Shown: positions 34,935-43,913 of the stretch, piece by piece
Layout of the letters: each line of letters begins with the position of its first letter
Position numbering within the stretch: the stretch's first letter is position 1
From: CAVZTX01 sp963778375
GTDB taxonomy: Bacteria > Chloroflexota > Ktedonobacteria > Ktedonobacterales > Ktedonobacteraceae
NCBI GenBank assembly: GCA_963778375.1
Contig: CAVZTX010000005.1
Coordinates: forward strand, 62,001-126,000
Reading direction: 5' to 3'
Length of the DNA: 64,000 nucleotides
Made by a program: the position numbers and the translations under genes
The notes under the pieces: generated by a model
Seen by the model: only the letters and a program-made list of their open reading frames with translations
Told to the model about the DNA's origin: nothing
Databases searched by the model: none

Positions 34935-37659
34935 ATGATAAACCAGCGCAATGCAAGAGCAATAACTATGCGCTGTCCTCGTTGTGGCTTTGAAGGGGAG
35001 CCGGTTAATGGTGGATGCGCACGCTGTGGCTATGGTCAGTCCAGGGTAGCAAGCGGCAGCTTGAAGAACGGAAGTCATACAACCAATCAATCTTCGGGAC
35101 CCGCTCAAACGAGCGGAAGTTACGCTCCAATCTCACCTAAAACGCCTGTGGCTCGTACATTGAAACGTGGCGATGTATTGCGTCGAGGACGATATCGTCT
35201 GCTGGAGCAGTTGGCACTTCCAGAAAATCAACAAGGGTCAGGGAACAGCATGGTTTGCTGCTGATACGCAGGCACCCGACCGGCGCATCGTAATACGCGA
35301 AGTCGCGTTGCCCACGGAGGATGCTGCCAATAAAGAACGCATAGTGCGCTCAATTGCTGCGCGAATGGTGGAGCTGGCGCAGCATTCTGGCTTTCCTAAA
35401 GTGCTGGATGTATTTAGCGAGCAAGGAACATACTACATTGTTCTCCAGCATGTTGAAGGGGAGAGCCTGGCATCTGCGCTCAGGCGTCAGGGGGGAGCCT
35501 TACCAGAACGTATTGTAGCGGAATATGGTCGGCAACTATGCGAAATGCTTTCCTTGCTTTCACGTCAACAACCTCCGCTTGTGCATGGTTCCGTCAACCC
35601 AGAGACAATCATTGTAAGTCCGGATAAGACTCGTGTATCGCTCATTCTCCTCCCACTCTTTCCGCCTAAAGAGCAACTCATTACCAGAAGTAAAGTGCCA
35701 TCCGGCTATCTTGCGCCAGAACAGGTACGGGGAGTTGTTGAACCCTCCTCAGACCTCTATGCATTAGCTGCAACGCTGCATCATGCTGTTACAGGGTATG
35801 ATCCTAGCGAGCGTATGGCCTTTTTCCATCCACCTGCCCGTCGCCTCAATCCTGCTGTGACACCAAAAATGGAGGCAATTCTGATCCAGGCGTTACGCCT
35901 CTCTCCTTCTCAGCGCTACGCCCGGCCCGCCGATATGCAAAAAGATTTATCTGCTCTGATTGCATCCTATCCACCTGAAAGTGAAGTTCTCAATCCTGTG
36001 AACAACATCTTGCGTCGCAATACATTCGAGATGCGACAAGAGAGCCGGAAGCGCAGTTTAAGAGAGGTGGGAATATATGCGGGGGTAGGTTTTCTGATGA
36101 TTCTGGGTTTTCTGCTGATGTACCTGCGTCCATTTAGTGGTACCACGAGTATTGTAAATCCGATGAATGCAGAAATGGCGTTAGAGGCGCAGGCCTTTCA
36201 ATCACAAGGCATAGGACTGAGCGACGGACGGTTTGCTTTTGATGTTTATCCCGGTCGTAATGATATTGATTTAAAAAAGAGTGCTGCGCAGGCCATCCAA
36301 AAGGGTGATATGAGCAGTGCTGTCAACCTGTTGACAAAGGCCACTACGAGCGATCCCACCGATGGAGAGGCACAAATCTACAACGAAGATCTGCACGTTC
36401 TCCAGAGTGGATCTCCATATGTCACAATTGTGCTTGGCCTAGCTATCGAAAGCCATGCTATCCACCTTGTTCGTGGGCGCACCGATATGGAAGCGGCGTT
36501 TCTGGCGCAGCACGAGGTGAATTTAAGAGGGGAATTGCCTGATGGTCTCAAGCTGCGTGTCCTGATTGATAACTGTGGGGCAGATAATGCGAATGTGGCG
36601 AAGGTGGCGCAGTTTGTGGCAAATCGTGTTTCCAAGGATGGTAACCCTGATCATATTATTGCGGTAGTTGGCTGGCCGTTTAGTTCGCAGACTACCAATG
36701 CACGGGATATCATCGCAAGTGCACATTTGCCTCTCGTTTCAATGACTGCATCGAGCGTCGCATTGAGTGGCAGCAGTCCCTACTTCTTTCGTGTCAATCC
36801 TGCGGATGACCAGCAAGGGAATACACTGGGTACAGTTGCTGTGCAGCAGTTGCAGGCGCATACCATCCTGGTGATGCGCGATACAACTGATCCCTATAGC
36901 GTCTCGTTGGCGAATGCATTTATTAGCCGTGTACAATCGCTGAATGGAAAGACTATCGATAATCCCGCAGACTACTTCACGGAAAACACAACGACGGTAG
37001 CTGGGTATCAGCGAGCGGTGAATGATGCAATGGCCAGTAAGGCAGATTTGATTTTCATGGCCGGGTTTGATGTTGATGGAGTACGCTTAGCACACGAACT
37101 GGGAAATTTGTCCCGCGCGAATCCAACGAATTCGTATCTCGCTCAACTTAAGATTCTTGGCGGTGATGGGATGGCAACGCTTGTGGTATTGGGACAGGGT
37201 AGCGGTCCAGATGTGGCTATTGCTGCTCAATTCCCACAAGATATGCAGCGACTGATTTTCACAGCCTTTGGTGATCCAGATGAGTGGAAATTTCTGCATA
37301 TTCTTCAGAGCCATGAGCCAATCTTCTTCATCGACTGGGCAAACACCTATCAGAGTTCTCCTATAGCTGCTAATAATGCAGATGATCCCGGCAACGATGC
37401 GATTCTGACATATGATGCTATGCAAGTGATTATCAAGGCAGCAGGACAGGTGCGTGGTGCTCTGGCAGGTCAGGCAATTCGCGATGCACTTGCTTCCCTA
37501 GGAACCGGAAAAATTCCAGCCTACCAGGGAGTGAGCGGACGTATTATGTTTGACAGTAAGGGCAATCCGATTGACAAGGCCGTAGTTGTGCTTGATGTGG
37601 AGAGTAATGGCAAGACAAACGTGATCCGCCTGAAGCAGGTTGCAGGGCAGTATTTTTAA
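34935..37659 (+). CDS. Receptor 3: zinc ribbon-pseudokinase fused to LivJ-like extracellular domain, one frameshift
   Basis: About 907 residues when repaired. N-terminal zinc ribbon (CPRCGFEGEP, CARCGYG), then a kinase-like fold (about 78-340) with almost no catalytic residues: LVHGSVNPETIIV replaces the catalytic loop and the DFG position reads LLPLF, while IVIREVAL and YLAPEQVRG show the ancestry. One membrane helix (about 379-400) leads to a large periplasmic-binding domain (about 490-905) of the branched-chain amino-acid type: VVGWPFSSQTTNARDIIAS, PLVSMTASSVALSGSSPYFF, GGDGMATLVVLG and ILTYDAMQVIIKAAGQV. A GGG run at 35235-35237 has one G too many, splitting the first 100 residues (stop at 35264) from the rest. 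ATG at 34935 has GGAG upstream. Confidence 0.85.
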
Positions 37660-37698
37660 AGATAGTCAGCAAACATGCGCCCTGATCGAGTTGCAGCC

Positions 37699-38130
37699 TC
37701 AAGAGGTAAGTTCTTCTGTGTTAGTCTGATCATTGATCAGGGAGGCGATGTTGTGACGTGACTGCAGTGCAAGCTTGACGGCTGCTACCAGATCGTCGAT
37801 ATTGAATGGCTTGAGGATCACGTTCACTCCCTTTGAAAGTAGATAGCCTTCCATTTCTCGCACTGCATTTGTTGCCGCAGTGCACACGATAACAGGGATA
37901 GTAGCAGTTGAGCGGTTCATCTTGAGCTTTTGTAGCATCTGCCATCCTGATTTCTCACCCCCGAAAACCAGGTCCAGGATAATCAGATCTGGTTTGACTC
38001 GTTCATATTCTGTCATATCCAGTATAGCGAAGGAATAGAGAATGACCTCGTAACCTTCATCTTCCAGAATGGCACGGAACATTTCCAGGATTTCTTGTGT
38101 GTCGTTGATGACCATAATACGCGTTGCCAT
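37699..38130 (-). CDS. Single-domain response regulator
   Basis: 143 residues: a receiver domain only. Phospho-acceptor Asp53 in DLIILDLVFGG, an Asp10 near the N-terminus (though NDT replaces the usual DD pair), Thr in IVCTAAT and Lys in VILKPFNIDDL. CheY-like proteins without output act by protein contacts. ATG at 38130 is chosen for GGAGA seven bases upstream. It points against receptor 3 (39-base convergent gap) and is divergent from the next unit; a link to the pseudokinase receptors is possible but only by position. Confidence 0.88.
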   Translation of the reverse strand: MATRIMVINDTQEILEMFRAILEDEGYEVILYSFAILDMTEYERVKPDLIILDLVFGGEKSGWQMLQKLKMNRSTATIPVIVCTAATNAVREMEGYLLSKGVNVILKPFNIDDLVAAVKLALQSRHNIASLINDQTNTEELTS

Positions 38131-38212
38131 ACCAATCTCCTTGATAGTGGGCAAATTCTATTGTTAGGGTTAGCACGTAACAACGTATAGAAGTGATTAC
38201 AATCGTATGCTC

Positions 38213-38241
38213 TTGACTTGCTATGGTGATGCTCGTACACT
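38213..38241 (+). promoter_or_regulatory. Promoter of the small protein-DUF1786 operon
   Basis: TTGACT at 38213-38218, 17 bases, TACACT at 38236-38241, about 42 bases before the small gene's ATG. Confidence 0.55.
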
Positions 38242-38282
38242 ATGTTTCGTAGGAAACATCAAGAAGGATGAAGGATATTGGG

Positions 38283-38444
38283 ATGGCAACGCTACCTCAT
38301 CGCCAGACAATGAGTGCCGAGGAATACTTCTGGACCTACCACGTTTTTGAGACCGGAGACGATGTGGAACTGGTAAGCCTGAGTGTCCGCTTCGCCCTGG
38401 CCAAGCTGTATAGAAATGTCGTGCTACCGGGAGATGTGGATTAA
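38283..38444 (+). CDS. Small 53-residue protein coupled to the DUF1786 gene
   Basis: ATG at 38283 has AAGGA about 8 bases upstream and the frame ends in TAA two bases before the next start. The peptide (MATLPHRQTMSAEEYFWTYH, then VFETGDDVELVSLSVRFALA to the end LPGDVD) has a normal, slightly acidic composition with no signal or membrane segment. It lies between a clear promoter and the DUF1786 gene, whose ribosome site (GGGAG) is inside this gene, so translation is probably coupled. I do not recognise its family. Confidence 0.6.
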   Translation: MATLPHRQTMSAEEYFWTYHVFETGDDVELVSLSVRFALAKLYRNVVLPGDVD

Positions 38445-38446
38445 GA

Positions 38447-39592
38447 ATGATGTCATCATCCTTACGTATTCTGGCTGTCGATGTTGGTACCGGCACGCAG
38501 GATATCCTCCTCTTTGAGAGTGGGAAAACGATAGAGAACTGTTTTAAGATGGTCATGCCGTCGCCAACGGTCATTGTTGCGGAACGTATCAAGCGGGCAA
38601 CGCAACGCGGGCAGCCATTGTTGTTGACCGGCGTGACTATGGGTGGAGGGCCTTGTCACTGGGCGGCGCGTGATCATGCGCTGGCTGGCTATGCTGTTGC
38701 TGTCACTCCTGAGGCTGCACGCACGTTTGATGATGACCTGTCGATGGTTGAGCAGATGGGTTTTGAGATCGTCGATGAGGTCGAGGCTTCGCGACGAGCG
38801 GAAAATCCAGAGCTGTTGCATATTGAGCTGCAAGATTTTGATGCTCTTGCTATTATTCGCGCCTTGCAAGCATTCGATGTGGATCCTTCGGTGGATGCGC
38901 TAGCTATTGCCGCTTTTGATCATGGAGCTGCACCTCCTGGTTTCAGTGATCGGCGCTTTCGCTTTAACTTCATTACGGAGACGGTACAGAGAGATCCAAC
39001 ACCAAGCGCTTTTGCTTATACGGCACAAGAAACGCCTGCTGATCTGACACGTTTACGTGCTATTGCCAGCAGTGCGGCGCGTTACCGAGAGTTGAGTAAC
39101 TCGAATCGTGACGCGCCTTTGTTGCTGATGGATACTGGCTCGGCAGCGGTGTTGGGCGCGTTGGAAGATCCACTTGTACGGAACCAGCAAGATAGCTTGC
39201 TCTGCAATATTGGTAACTTCCATACACTTGCTTTCCACTTAATGCAAGGCCGAATTGTGGGTATCTTTGAGCATCATACCGGGGAGATAAACCAGGCCCA
39301 GCTTGAGGATATGCTCGTGAAGTTGGCAAATGGAACGCTTACGAACGAGGAGGTATATGATACGAGTGGTCATGGTGCGTTGGTGCTGCAGCGATCTTCA
39401 TTAAATGGCGAGGCATTTCCATTTCTGGCTGTTACCGGTCCCCGGCGCGAGATGTTGCGAGGTTCGAAGCTGCATCCATATGAAGCTGTGCCACATGGGG
39501 ATATGATGCTGGCGGGCTGCTTTGGCTTGTTGCGAGCGTTTGCCGATCACGAACCATCCTTCGCACCAAAAATTGAACCGTCGCTGCTGTAA
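38447..39592 (+). CDS. DUF1786-family ASKHA-type ATPase
   Basis: 381 residues. The N-terminal phosphate-1-like motif AVDVGTGTQDILLFESG and the family motifs ENCFKMVMPSPTVIVAERI and GGGPCHWAARDHALAGYAVA identify DUF1786 (COG4012). The second half has LLMDTGSAAVLGAL and NIGNFHTLAFHL, as in actin-like ATPases. Some members are annotated as linked to pyruvate formate-lyase activation, but the role is not established. Two ATG codons in a row open the gene. It is convergent with the HTH gene, one base apart. Confidence 0.88.
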   Translation: MMSSSLRILAVDVGTGTQDILLFESGKTIENCFKMVMPSPTVIVAERIKRATQRGQPLLLTGVTMGGGPCHWAARDHALAGYAVAVTPEAARTFDDDLSMVEQMGFEIVDEVEASRRAENPELLHIELQDFDALAIIRALQAFDVDPSVDALAIAAFDHGAAPPGFSDRRFRFNFITETVQRDPTPSAFAYTAQETPADLTRLRAIASSAARYRELSNSNRDAPLLLMDTGSAAVLGALEDPLVRNQQDSLLCNIGNFHTLAFHLMQGRIVGIFEHHTGEINQAQLEDMLVKLANGTLTNEEVYDTSGHGALVLQRSSLNGEAFPFLAVTGPRREMLRGSKLHPYEAVPHGDMMLAGCFGLLRAFADHEPSFAPKIEPSLL

Positions 39593-39593
39593 C

Positions 39594-40076
39594 TTATTTC
39601 TTGCGCCGGAAAGGGATGGGGCCTTTTTTCGTGCGTGTAGTATCATCATGCACGCCAGGGTGAGTTTCTGACGCTATAGGCGAAATGCGCGACACTTTTT
39701 CGCGGATAAGTGTGATTTGGGAGTGAACGGCTTGACGGGATTGTTGAAGTTTGCGGGCTATTTCCGAAGGGCGTTCGCTATTTGCCAGGTAGCAGCAGAT
39801 GGTTTCTTGCTTTTCTGTGAGGTCTACAGCAGGATGTTCGAGGGCTATCTTCGCCATATCTTCAAGTTCGCCATACTTGCTGCGGCGGTATGCATCCAGG
39901 TCACTTGGAGAGAAAAGCCAGCGATCAACGATGCGTACACCTGGTATACGCCCTGCTTCTACGAGGTGCATAAAGTGCCAGTAGCTGAGGTCTAGCTGTT
40001 TTGCGGCTTCGTGTGTGGTCAACATTCCATGCAAGTGTTGCAAATTGTAATGCAGTTCATCGCTCCGAAGGGCCAT
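39594..40076 (-). CDS. Helix-turn-helix DNA-binding protein
   Basis: 160 residues. The N-terminal half has a MerR/excisionase-type helix-turn-helix: MLTTHEAAKQLDLSYWHFMH, GRIPGVRIVDRWLFSPSDLD. The middle carries a second helix-turn-helix of the sigma-4/LuxR kind: LTEKQETICCYLANSERPSE, IARKLQQSRQAVHSQITLI. The C-terminal 40 residues are polar and basic. Probably a transcription regulator with unknown targets. AAAGG precedes the ATG at 40076. Confidence 0.78.
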   Translation of the reverse strand: MALRSDELHYNLQHLHGMLTTHEAAKQLDLSYWHFMHLVEAGRIPGVRIVDRWLFSPSDLDAYRRSKYGELEDMAKIALEHPAVDLTEKQETICCYLANSERPSEIARKLQQSRQAVHSQITLIREKVSRISPIASETHPGVHDDTTRTKKGPIPFRRKK

Positions 40077-40230
40077 CTCAGATGCCTTTCTACGGTTTGC
40101 CGTACTTCTCTTGCCGCTCGCTGAGCAAAGATATAGTAAGTCAGTGTGAGTATACCATGAACGTCATGAAAGCGCAAGTTAACAGGCCCACCGCAAATGA
40201 TTGCCCCACACCATACAATTGGTTCCCCGT

Positions 40231-40372
40231 CATTCGTCCATAGGGGGCTAGACCCCGCCCTAGTCCCTTTCGTCCATAGTAGGGGCGGGGCTGGTCCCCG
40301 CCCTGTTAGCCAGTCCCCGCCCTCGTGCCTTGTCCTGGTATCTGGTCCCCGCCCTGGTCCCTCGCCCTGCTT
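40231..40372. repeat. G+C-rich repeat cluster in the gap between two divergent/convergent units
   Basis: Within the 316-base gap 40077-40392 lie two CGTCCATAG-headed units, each followed by inverted GGGGCGGGG/CCCCGCCC arms, and then three more CCCCGCCCT copies (near 40312, 40345 and 40360). Pairing of AGGGGCGGGG with CCCCGCCCT near 40270-40302 makes a strong hairpin. The composition is far richer in G+C than the neighbours. The rest of the gap has no gene. Confidence 0.6.
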
Positions 40373-40392
40373 ATTGTGTCCTATTTAGCGGC

Positions 40393-40716
40393 TTAGCGTT
40401 GTGTTGGGAAGAGTTGTTGGAGGCGCATTGCCAGCATCATGTCGCCAGTTACTTTGAGTTTGCCGGTCATGAAAGCGTTCATTGCATCCAACTTGCCCTC
40501 GGCGATGGAGATCCAGTCTTTATCACTGATGGTGAAAGTGATATCGGGTTTCTCAACGCCACCGGGGATGACTTCTCCAGTACCATTGGCCACCTTGAGT
40601 GCCCATTTCCCGGCCTCGTCTCCCGTAATATTCCACTGAAAGGTCTTATTCAAGCCTGCTGCTGCCGCCGTATTAAGCTGGCCTGGCATAGCCTCGAAAA
40701 GCTCTGCAATCGTCAT
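40393..40716 (-). CDS. SCP2 sterol-carrier-like protein
   Basis: 107 residues, one SCP-2 domain: FQWNITGDEAGKWALKVANG, PDITFTISDKDWISIAEGKL and AFMTGKLKVTGDMMLAMRLQ, close to the family consensus. Such small proteins bind lipids or other hydrophobic ligands. ATG at 40716 is chosen for spacing from AGAGAG; an ATG two codons earlier is possible. Confidence 0.9.
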   Translation of the reverse strand: MTIAELFEAMPGQLNTAAAAGLNKTFQWNITGDEAGKWALKVANGTGEVIPGGVEKPDITFTISDKDWISIAEGKLDAMNAFMTGKLKVTGDMMLAMRLQQLFPTQR

Positions 40717-40840
40717 TATCATTCTCTCTTTCTTCGTATCTGCAGGAAAGTGCCTGCTCAAACTGCTATAGTATAGCAGCCAGAAGCGAACCATGTCCAG
40801 ATTTATGATATGCTGGGGTATGCATCCTTCCGGGTGAACC

Positions 40841-40889
40841 GTAGGGGCCGATTCATCGCGCCCACCGCCGATTTATCGGCCACTCCCCT
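40841..40889. repeat. GTAGGGGC-type dispersed repeat
   Basis: GTAGGGGCCGATTCATCGCG starts at 40841 and is followed by GCCGATTTATCGGCC, a near-palindrome, then a closing CTCCCC. The head matches the repeats at 706, 780 and 11445. It lies between the SCP2 gene and the 6-pyruvoyl-tetrahydropterin synthase family gene. Confidence 0.6.
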
Positions 40890-40971
40890 CGATCACCTCA
40901 AAGGATGGAGCGCCGATATGCTGTGGATCAGTAGCATGCTTGTTTTATTGTAGAGGGAAGGAAGTTTTCAT

Positions 40972-41472
40972 ATGGCAAGTGAACAGGTACTGCGCAAAGT
41001 CAAGGTGGAGGGCGGCAATCTGAAATTTAGTTCGGCCCACTTCGTCACTTTTGGTGGAAAATGTGAACGCCTGCATGGTCACAATTATGGTGTGCTGGTT
41101 GAGGTTGAAGGCGAACTGAATGAGGATAAATTGGTCTTTGATTTTACCGTGTTGAAACAACTGACGCGAGAGATTTGCCGCCGACTAAATCACCGTTTTT
41201 TGTTGCCGATGCATAATCCTCACCTGGAATTGAATGAATCCGCCGATACGTGGGAGGTGCGCTTTCAGGAGAAACGCTATGTCTTCCCACGCACGGACGT
41301 GGTCGAGTTGCCCATTGATAACTCGACTGCTGAACGGTTGGCGGAATACATTTGCAGCGAGTTACGCCAGAATCTGGCTGCATATGATATCTCGCATTTG
41401 CACACCATCATGGTTGGAGTTGAGGAAGCTCCGACTCAGATGGCATACTATCGTGTACCTCTGCATGAGTAA
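40972..41472 (+). CDS. 6-pyruvoyl-tetrahydropterin synthase / QueD family protein
   Basis: 166 residues. Zinc ligands: His in FSSAHFVTFGGKCERLHGHNY (first His and the HGH pair). The catalytic Cys is probably the Cys of GGKCERLHGH, and the Glu in VGVEEAPTQMAYY binds the pterin. Family members make 6-carboxytetrahydropterin (queuosine route) or 6-pyruvoyl-tetrahydropterin. No other queuosine genes are nearby, so the exact reaction is open. GGAAGGAAG precedes the ATG. Confidence 0.88.
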   Translation: MASEQVLRKVKVEGGNLKFSSAHFVTFGGKCERLHGHNYGVLVEVEGELNEDKLVFDFTVLKQLTREICRRLNHRFLLPMHNPHLELNESADTWEVRFQEKRYVFPRTDVVELPIDNSTAERLAEYICSELRQNLAAYDISHLHTIMVGVEEAPTQMAYYRVPLHE

Positions 41473-41929
41473 GTGTATAACCTAAAGTTCTACTGTTTAG
41501 CTAGCAGTTCTTTGGGTATTTTTGCTCTGGTTAAATGCAAAGACTGTAGCCTCGATCATCGTAGAGAGCATCTCCTGGGACACACTCACGTGCAGAGATT
41601 GCAGTATCTCAGCCGACCTACACTACTCATTATGGTCGAGATTACCAAGTTCGGTACTCCATTTGTCTTGGTTCCTCGTTAAACATAGTACTTCCTGGTG
41701 ATAGGAAGTATCGCAATTACTTAGAACCTGCGATAATAGGTGAAACAAGACCGTAGAAATCGGCTGGCCATTGGCATAGAGATTTTCTTCAATTGAACCT
41801 TGTGCGCTGGTACTTCTCGTGTTATACTTTCTGAGCGTCGAGTTGTCGGCGAGCGTATGGGGGATACGTGAAGCGAAGCTTCGTCAATGTGTCGCCGGAA
41901 AATGCCTAGTAATCTGGAAGCAGGAGCTA
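41473..41929. other. Gap without a gene: hairpin and promoter candidate
   Basis: Over 450 bases hold no convincing gene. A small hairpin TACTTCC/GGAAGTA lies at 41689-41710 without a T run. Upstream of the sigma factor, TTGTGC at 41800-41805 and TATACT at 41823-41828 with a 17-base spacer form a promoter candidate, giving a leader of about 95 bases. Confidence 0.4.
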
Positions 41930-42727
41930 ATGCCGATGGAGCCGCGAAACCTCTCTCAGCCATCCAATCCTGAACCCGGCTTGAGAGGACAGGGTGACAG
42001 CGCATCGGGGCATCCAAAAGGGGAGCCGTTGCAGGTGCTCTCAATCAACGAATTGGCTCGTTGTTGCTCCGAAGAAACCAACAAATTTCTTAAACAGAGC
42101 GTCTCGAGTGATCGATTCTGCCTGGAATTATTTCGTCGTGCTATTACCAATCATGATGATGACGCGTGGGCATGTATTTACCAGCAATATGCGCCGCTCG
42201 TGCTGACGTGGGTCAATCAACACCAGAGTGCTGCGCCCTTGCTTGGGCAGGATGGTAGTGGGCCGCTTGTCAATGCCGCCTTTGCGAAGTTTTCGCAGGC
42301 GCTCACCCCTGCCAAAATGGGCAACTTCGACTCTCTGGCTGCCATCTTAAAATATCTCAAAATGTGCGTTCATAGTGTCATTGCTGACGAGGTGCGTTCA
42401 CGACAGGCGCGCCAGTATGAAGAGACGTTGGACTCAATAGAGCAGGAACCTGCTACCGATGATCCTGCCGATGATGTTGTATCAAATATTTCCGCGCAGG
42501 GATTGTGGCAGGTCATTCAAGAGGAACTCAACGGCGAAGATGAACGTGTATTGATCTATCTTGCCTATGTTCACGGAATGAAGCCCAGCGAAATTAGTAG
42601 TCAGCACCGCCGCCTGTTCCCTTCAGTCGAGGATGTGTACCGCATAAAGCGCAACGTCCTGGAACGACTGCGTCGTAATCGGCGTTTACAAACATTATTC
42701 AAACATCAAGGTCTTACCGATCTATAA
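41930..42727 (+). CDS. Sigma-70 family RNA polymerase sigma factor (ECF-like)
   Basis: 265 residues. Region 2-like helices lie around 60-150 (DDAWACIYQQYAPLVLTWVN, FAKFSQALTPAKM, LKYLKMCVHSVIADEVRSRQ). A C-terminal region 4-like helix-turn-helix is at about 200-262 (ERVLIYLAYVHGMKPSEISS, VYRIKRNVLERLRRNRRL). The N-terminal 45 residues are Pro/Gly-rich and absent from most ECF factors. ATG at 41930 follows CAGGAG. The downstream zinc-finger protein is its likely anti-sigma partner, and a CHAT protease follows. Confidence 0.8.
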   Translation: MPMEPRNLSQPSNPEPGLRGQGDSASGHPKGEPLQVLSINELARCCSEETNKFLKQSVSSDRFCLELFRRAITNHDDDAWACIYQQYAPLVLTWVNQHQSAAPLLGQDGSGPLVNAAFAKFSQALTPAKMGNFDSLAAILKYLKMCVHSVIADEVRSRQARQYEETLDSIEQEPATDDPADDVVSNISAQGLWQVIQEELNGEDERVLIYLAYVHGMKPSEISSQHRRLFPSVEDVYRIKRNVLERLRRNRRLQTLFKHQGLTDL

Positions 42728-42932
42728 GTCCTGATCTATTGACGCACTCAGCAGATGGGGATGCTAAAATAATCAGTAAGACCGTTTATTGAGTTGAAAA
42801 GAACAAACGAAGCTATCTGAGTAGTAAACAGTTGCAGCGTGACAAGGGGAGAGTCACCTGGATCAAAAATACCTGCTCAGTTGGGTACCCGCAAGGGATG
42901 CCCTATCCTATGCAAATCTAAAGGAAATGCTC

Positions 42933-43769
42933 ATGGAGTGTAGTGCACCAGGTACTATTCACGATGAAGAACTCCTAGCTTATCTCGCGGGGGAGAGAGT
43001 AAGACCAGTTGTTCCGCAGCACCTTGCAAGCTGCCAGAGTTGCACAACGAAACTGGCGGACTATCGTCGAATAGAACATAAGCTTATTGGTAAGCTTTAC
43101 CGGTGGGATTGTCCACCTAATCAAGTGCTCGGCGAATACGAGTTGGGTTTGCTCAGCGGTGAAGTTGCTGCTGCTGTCAAGGGACATCTTAGTAGATGTG
43201 CGTTGTGTGCTACTGAAGTAGCAACACTGGCAGACTTTCTGACTGATGATGCTACACTTGTCGAGCATCCTGCTGTGCCGCGTCATAAAGATCCCGTTAC
43301 TCCCCTTGCTTCTAATAATCATGGTTCAGCACACATCGCAAAACGTGCTCTGAATCAAGTGCGTGAACAAACGGGCGAAGGAATTCGGCGTATCATGGCG
43401 AACTTAGTGCCTCCGCAGCCGCGCTACGCACTTCAGCGCGAGGTAGGAAGTACGCTGGAAGCTGTGACATGGCCACGCCGCTACAGCGCTGAAGATATCA
43501 GTATCTCGGTTTCTGTAGAGCGCGAGACGAACCAGAGAGAGTCAGTACAACTCATTGGTTTCGTCACTCGCAATGGTGCTGCACTCGAAGCGTTACAAGG
43601 TCTACCAGTGCTCCTTGCATCGCAGGCCCATGTGCAGTATACGCAAAATGTTGACGAACTAGGCAATTTCGTCTTTTCGTCGATTATTCCGGCGAACTAT
43701 ACGCTTGAGTTACAATTCCCTGACAGAACTATTGTGATCGATGCGCTTCCGGTCGCTATCCAGGATTGA
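42933..43769 (+). CDS. Double zinc-finger (zf-HC2) anti-sigma-like protein
   Basis: 278 residues with no membrane segment. Two anti-sigma zinc fingers: HLASCQSCTTKLADYRRIE near 30-50 and HLSRCALCATEVATLADFL near 88-105, each with HxxxCxxC. A polar linker leads to a C-terminal beta-sandwich-like domain (about 200-275: VQLIGFVTRNGAALEALQGL, LGNFVFSSIIPANYTLELQF), similar to carboxypeptidase-regulatory or transthyretin folds. Zinc-binding anti-sigma domains bind and inhibit ECF factors, so the preceding sigma factor is the probable partner. ATG at 42933 fits AAAGGA better than ATG at 42927. Confidence 0.8.
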   Translation: MECSAPGTIHDEELLAYLAGERVRPVVPQHLASCQSCTTKLADYRRIEHKLIGKLYRWDCPPNQVLGEYELGLLSGEVAAAVKGHLSRCALCATEVATLADFLTDDATLVEHPAVPRHKDPVTPLASNNHGSAHIAKRALNQVREQTGEGIRRIMANLVPPQPRYALQREVGSTLEAVTWPRRYSAEDISISVSVERETNQRESVQLIGFVTRNGAALEALQGLPVLLASQAHVQYTQNVDELGNFVFSSIIPANYTLELQFPDRTIVIDALPVAIQD

Positions 43770-43858
43770 TGCCGAAATTTGGGGCTTTATCCTATATAAC
43801 GGGCAGTTTTTATCAGAGTAACTCAATCTGGCTCATGATGTGTCAAGTGTCTTCAAGG

Positions 43859-43913
43859 AAAACCATCCAGATCTATGCTAAGGATAAGGCATGATACCTG
43901 GATGGTTTTGTTT
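43859..43913. terminator. Intrinsic terminator between the anti-sigma and CHAT genes
   Basis: AAACCATCCAG (43860-43870) pairs with CTGGATGGTTT (43898-43908), followed by TGTTT. The strong stem suggests that most transcription from the sigma/anti-sigma genes stops here, so the CHAT gene probably has its own promoter. Confidence 0.7.

Noticed and set aside
34935..35264. Separate zinc-ribbon protein ending at 35264
   Set aside because: The next frame continues the kinase fold at exactly this point; one surplus G explains the stop.
40231..40372. CRISPR array
   Set aside because: The repeated units are short, unequal and irregularly spaced, have no uniform spacers, and no cas gene is present.
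41473..41682. 69-residue reading frame after the 6-pyruvoyl-tetrahydropterin synthase family gene
   Set aside because: Unlike composition, no ribosome site, and no recognisable pattern.
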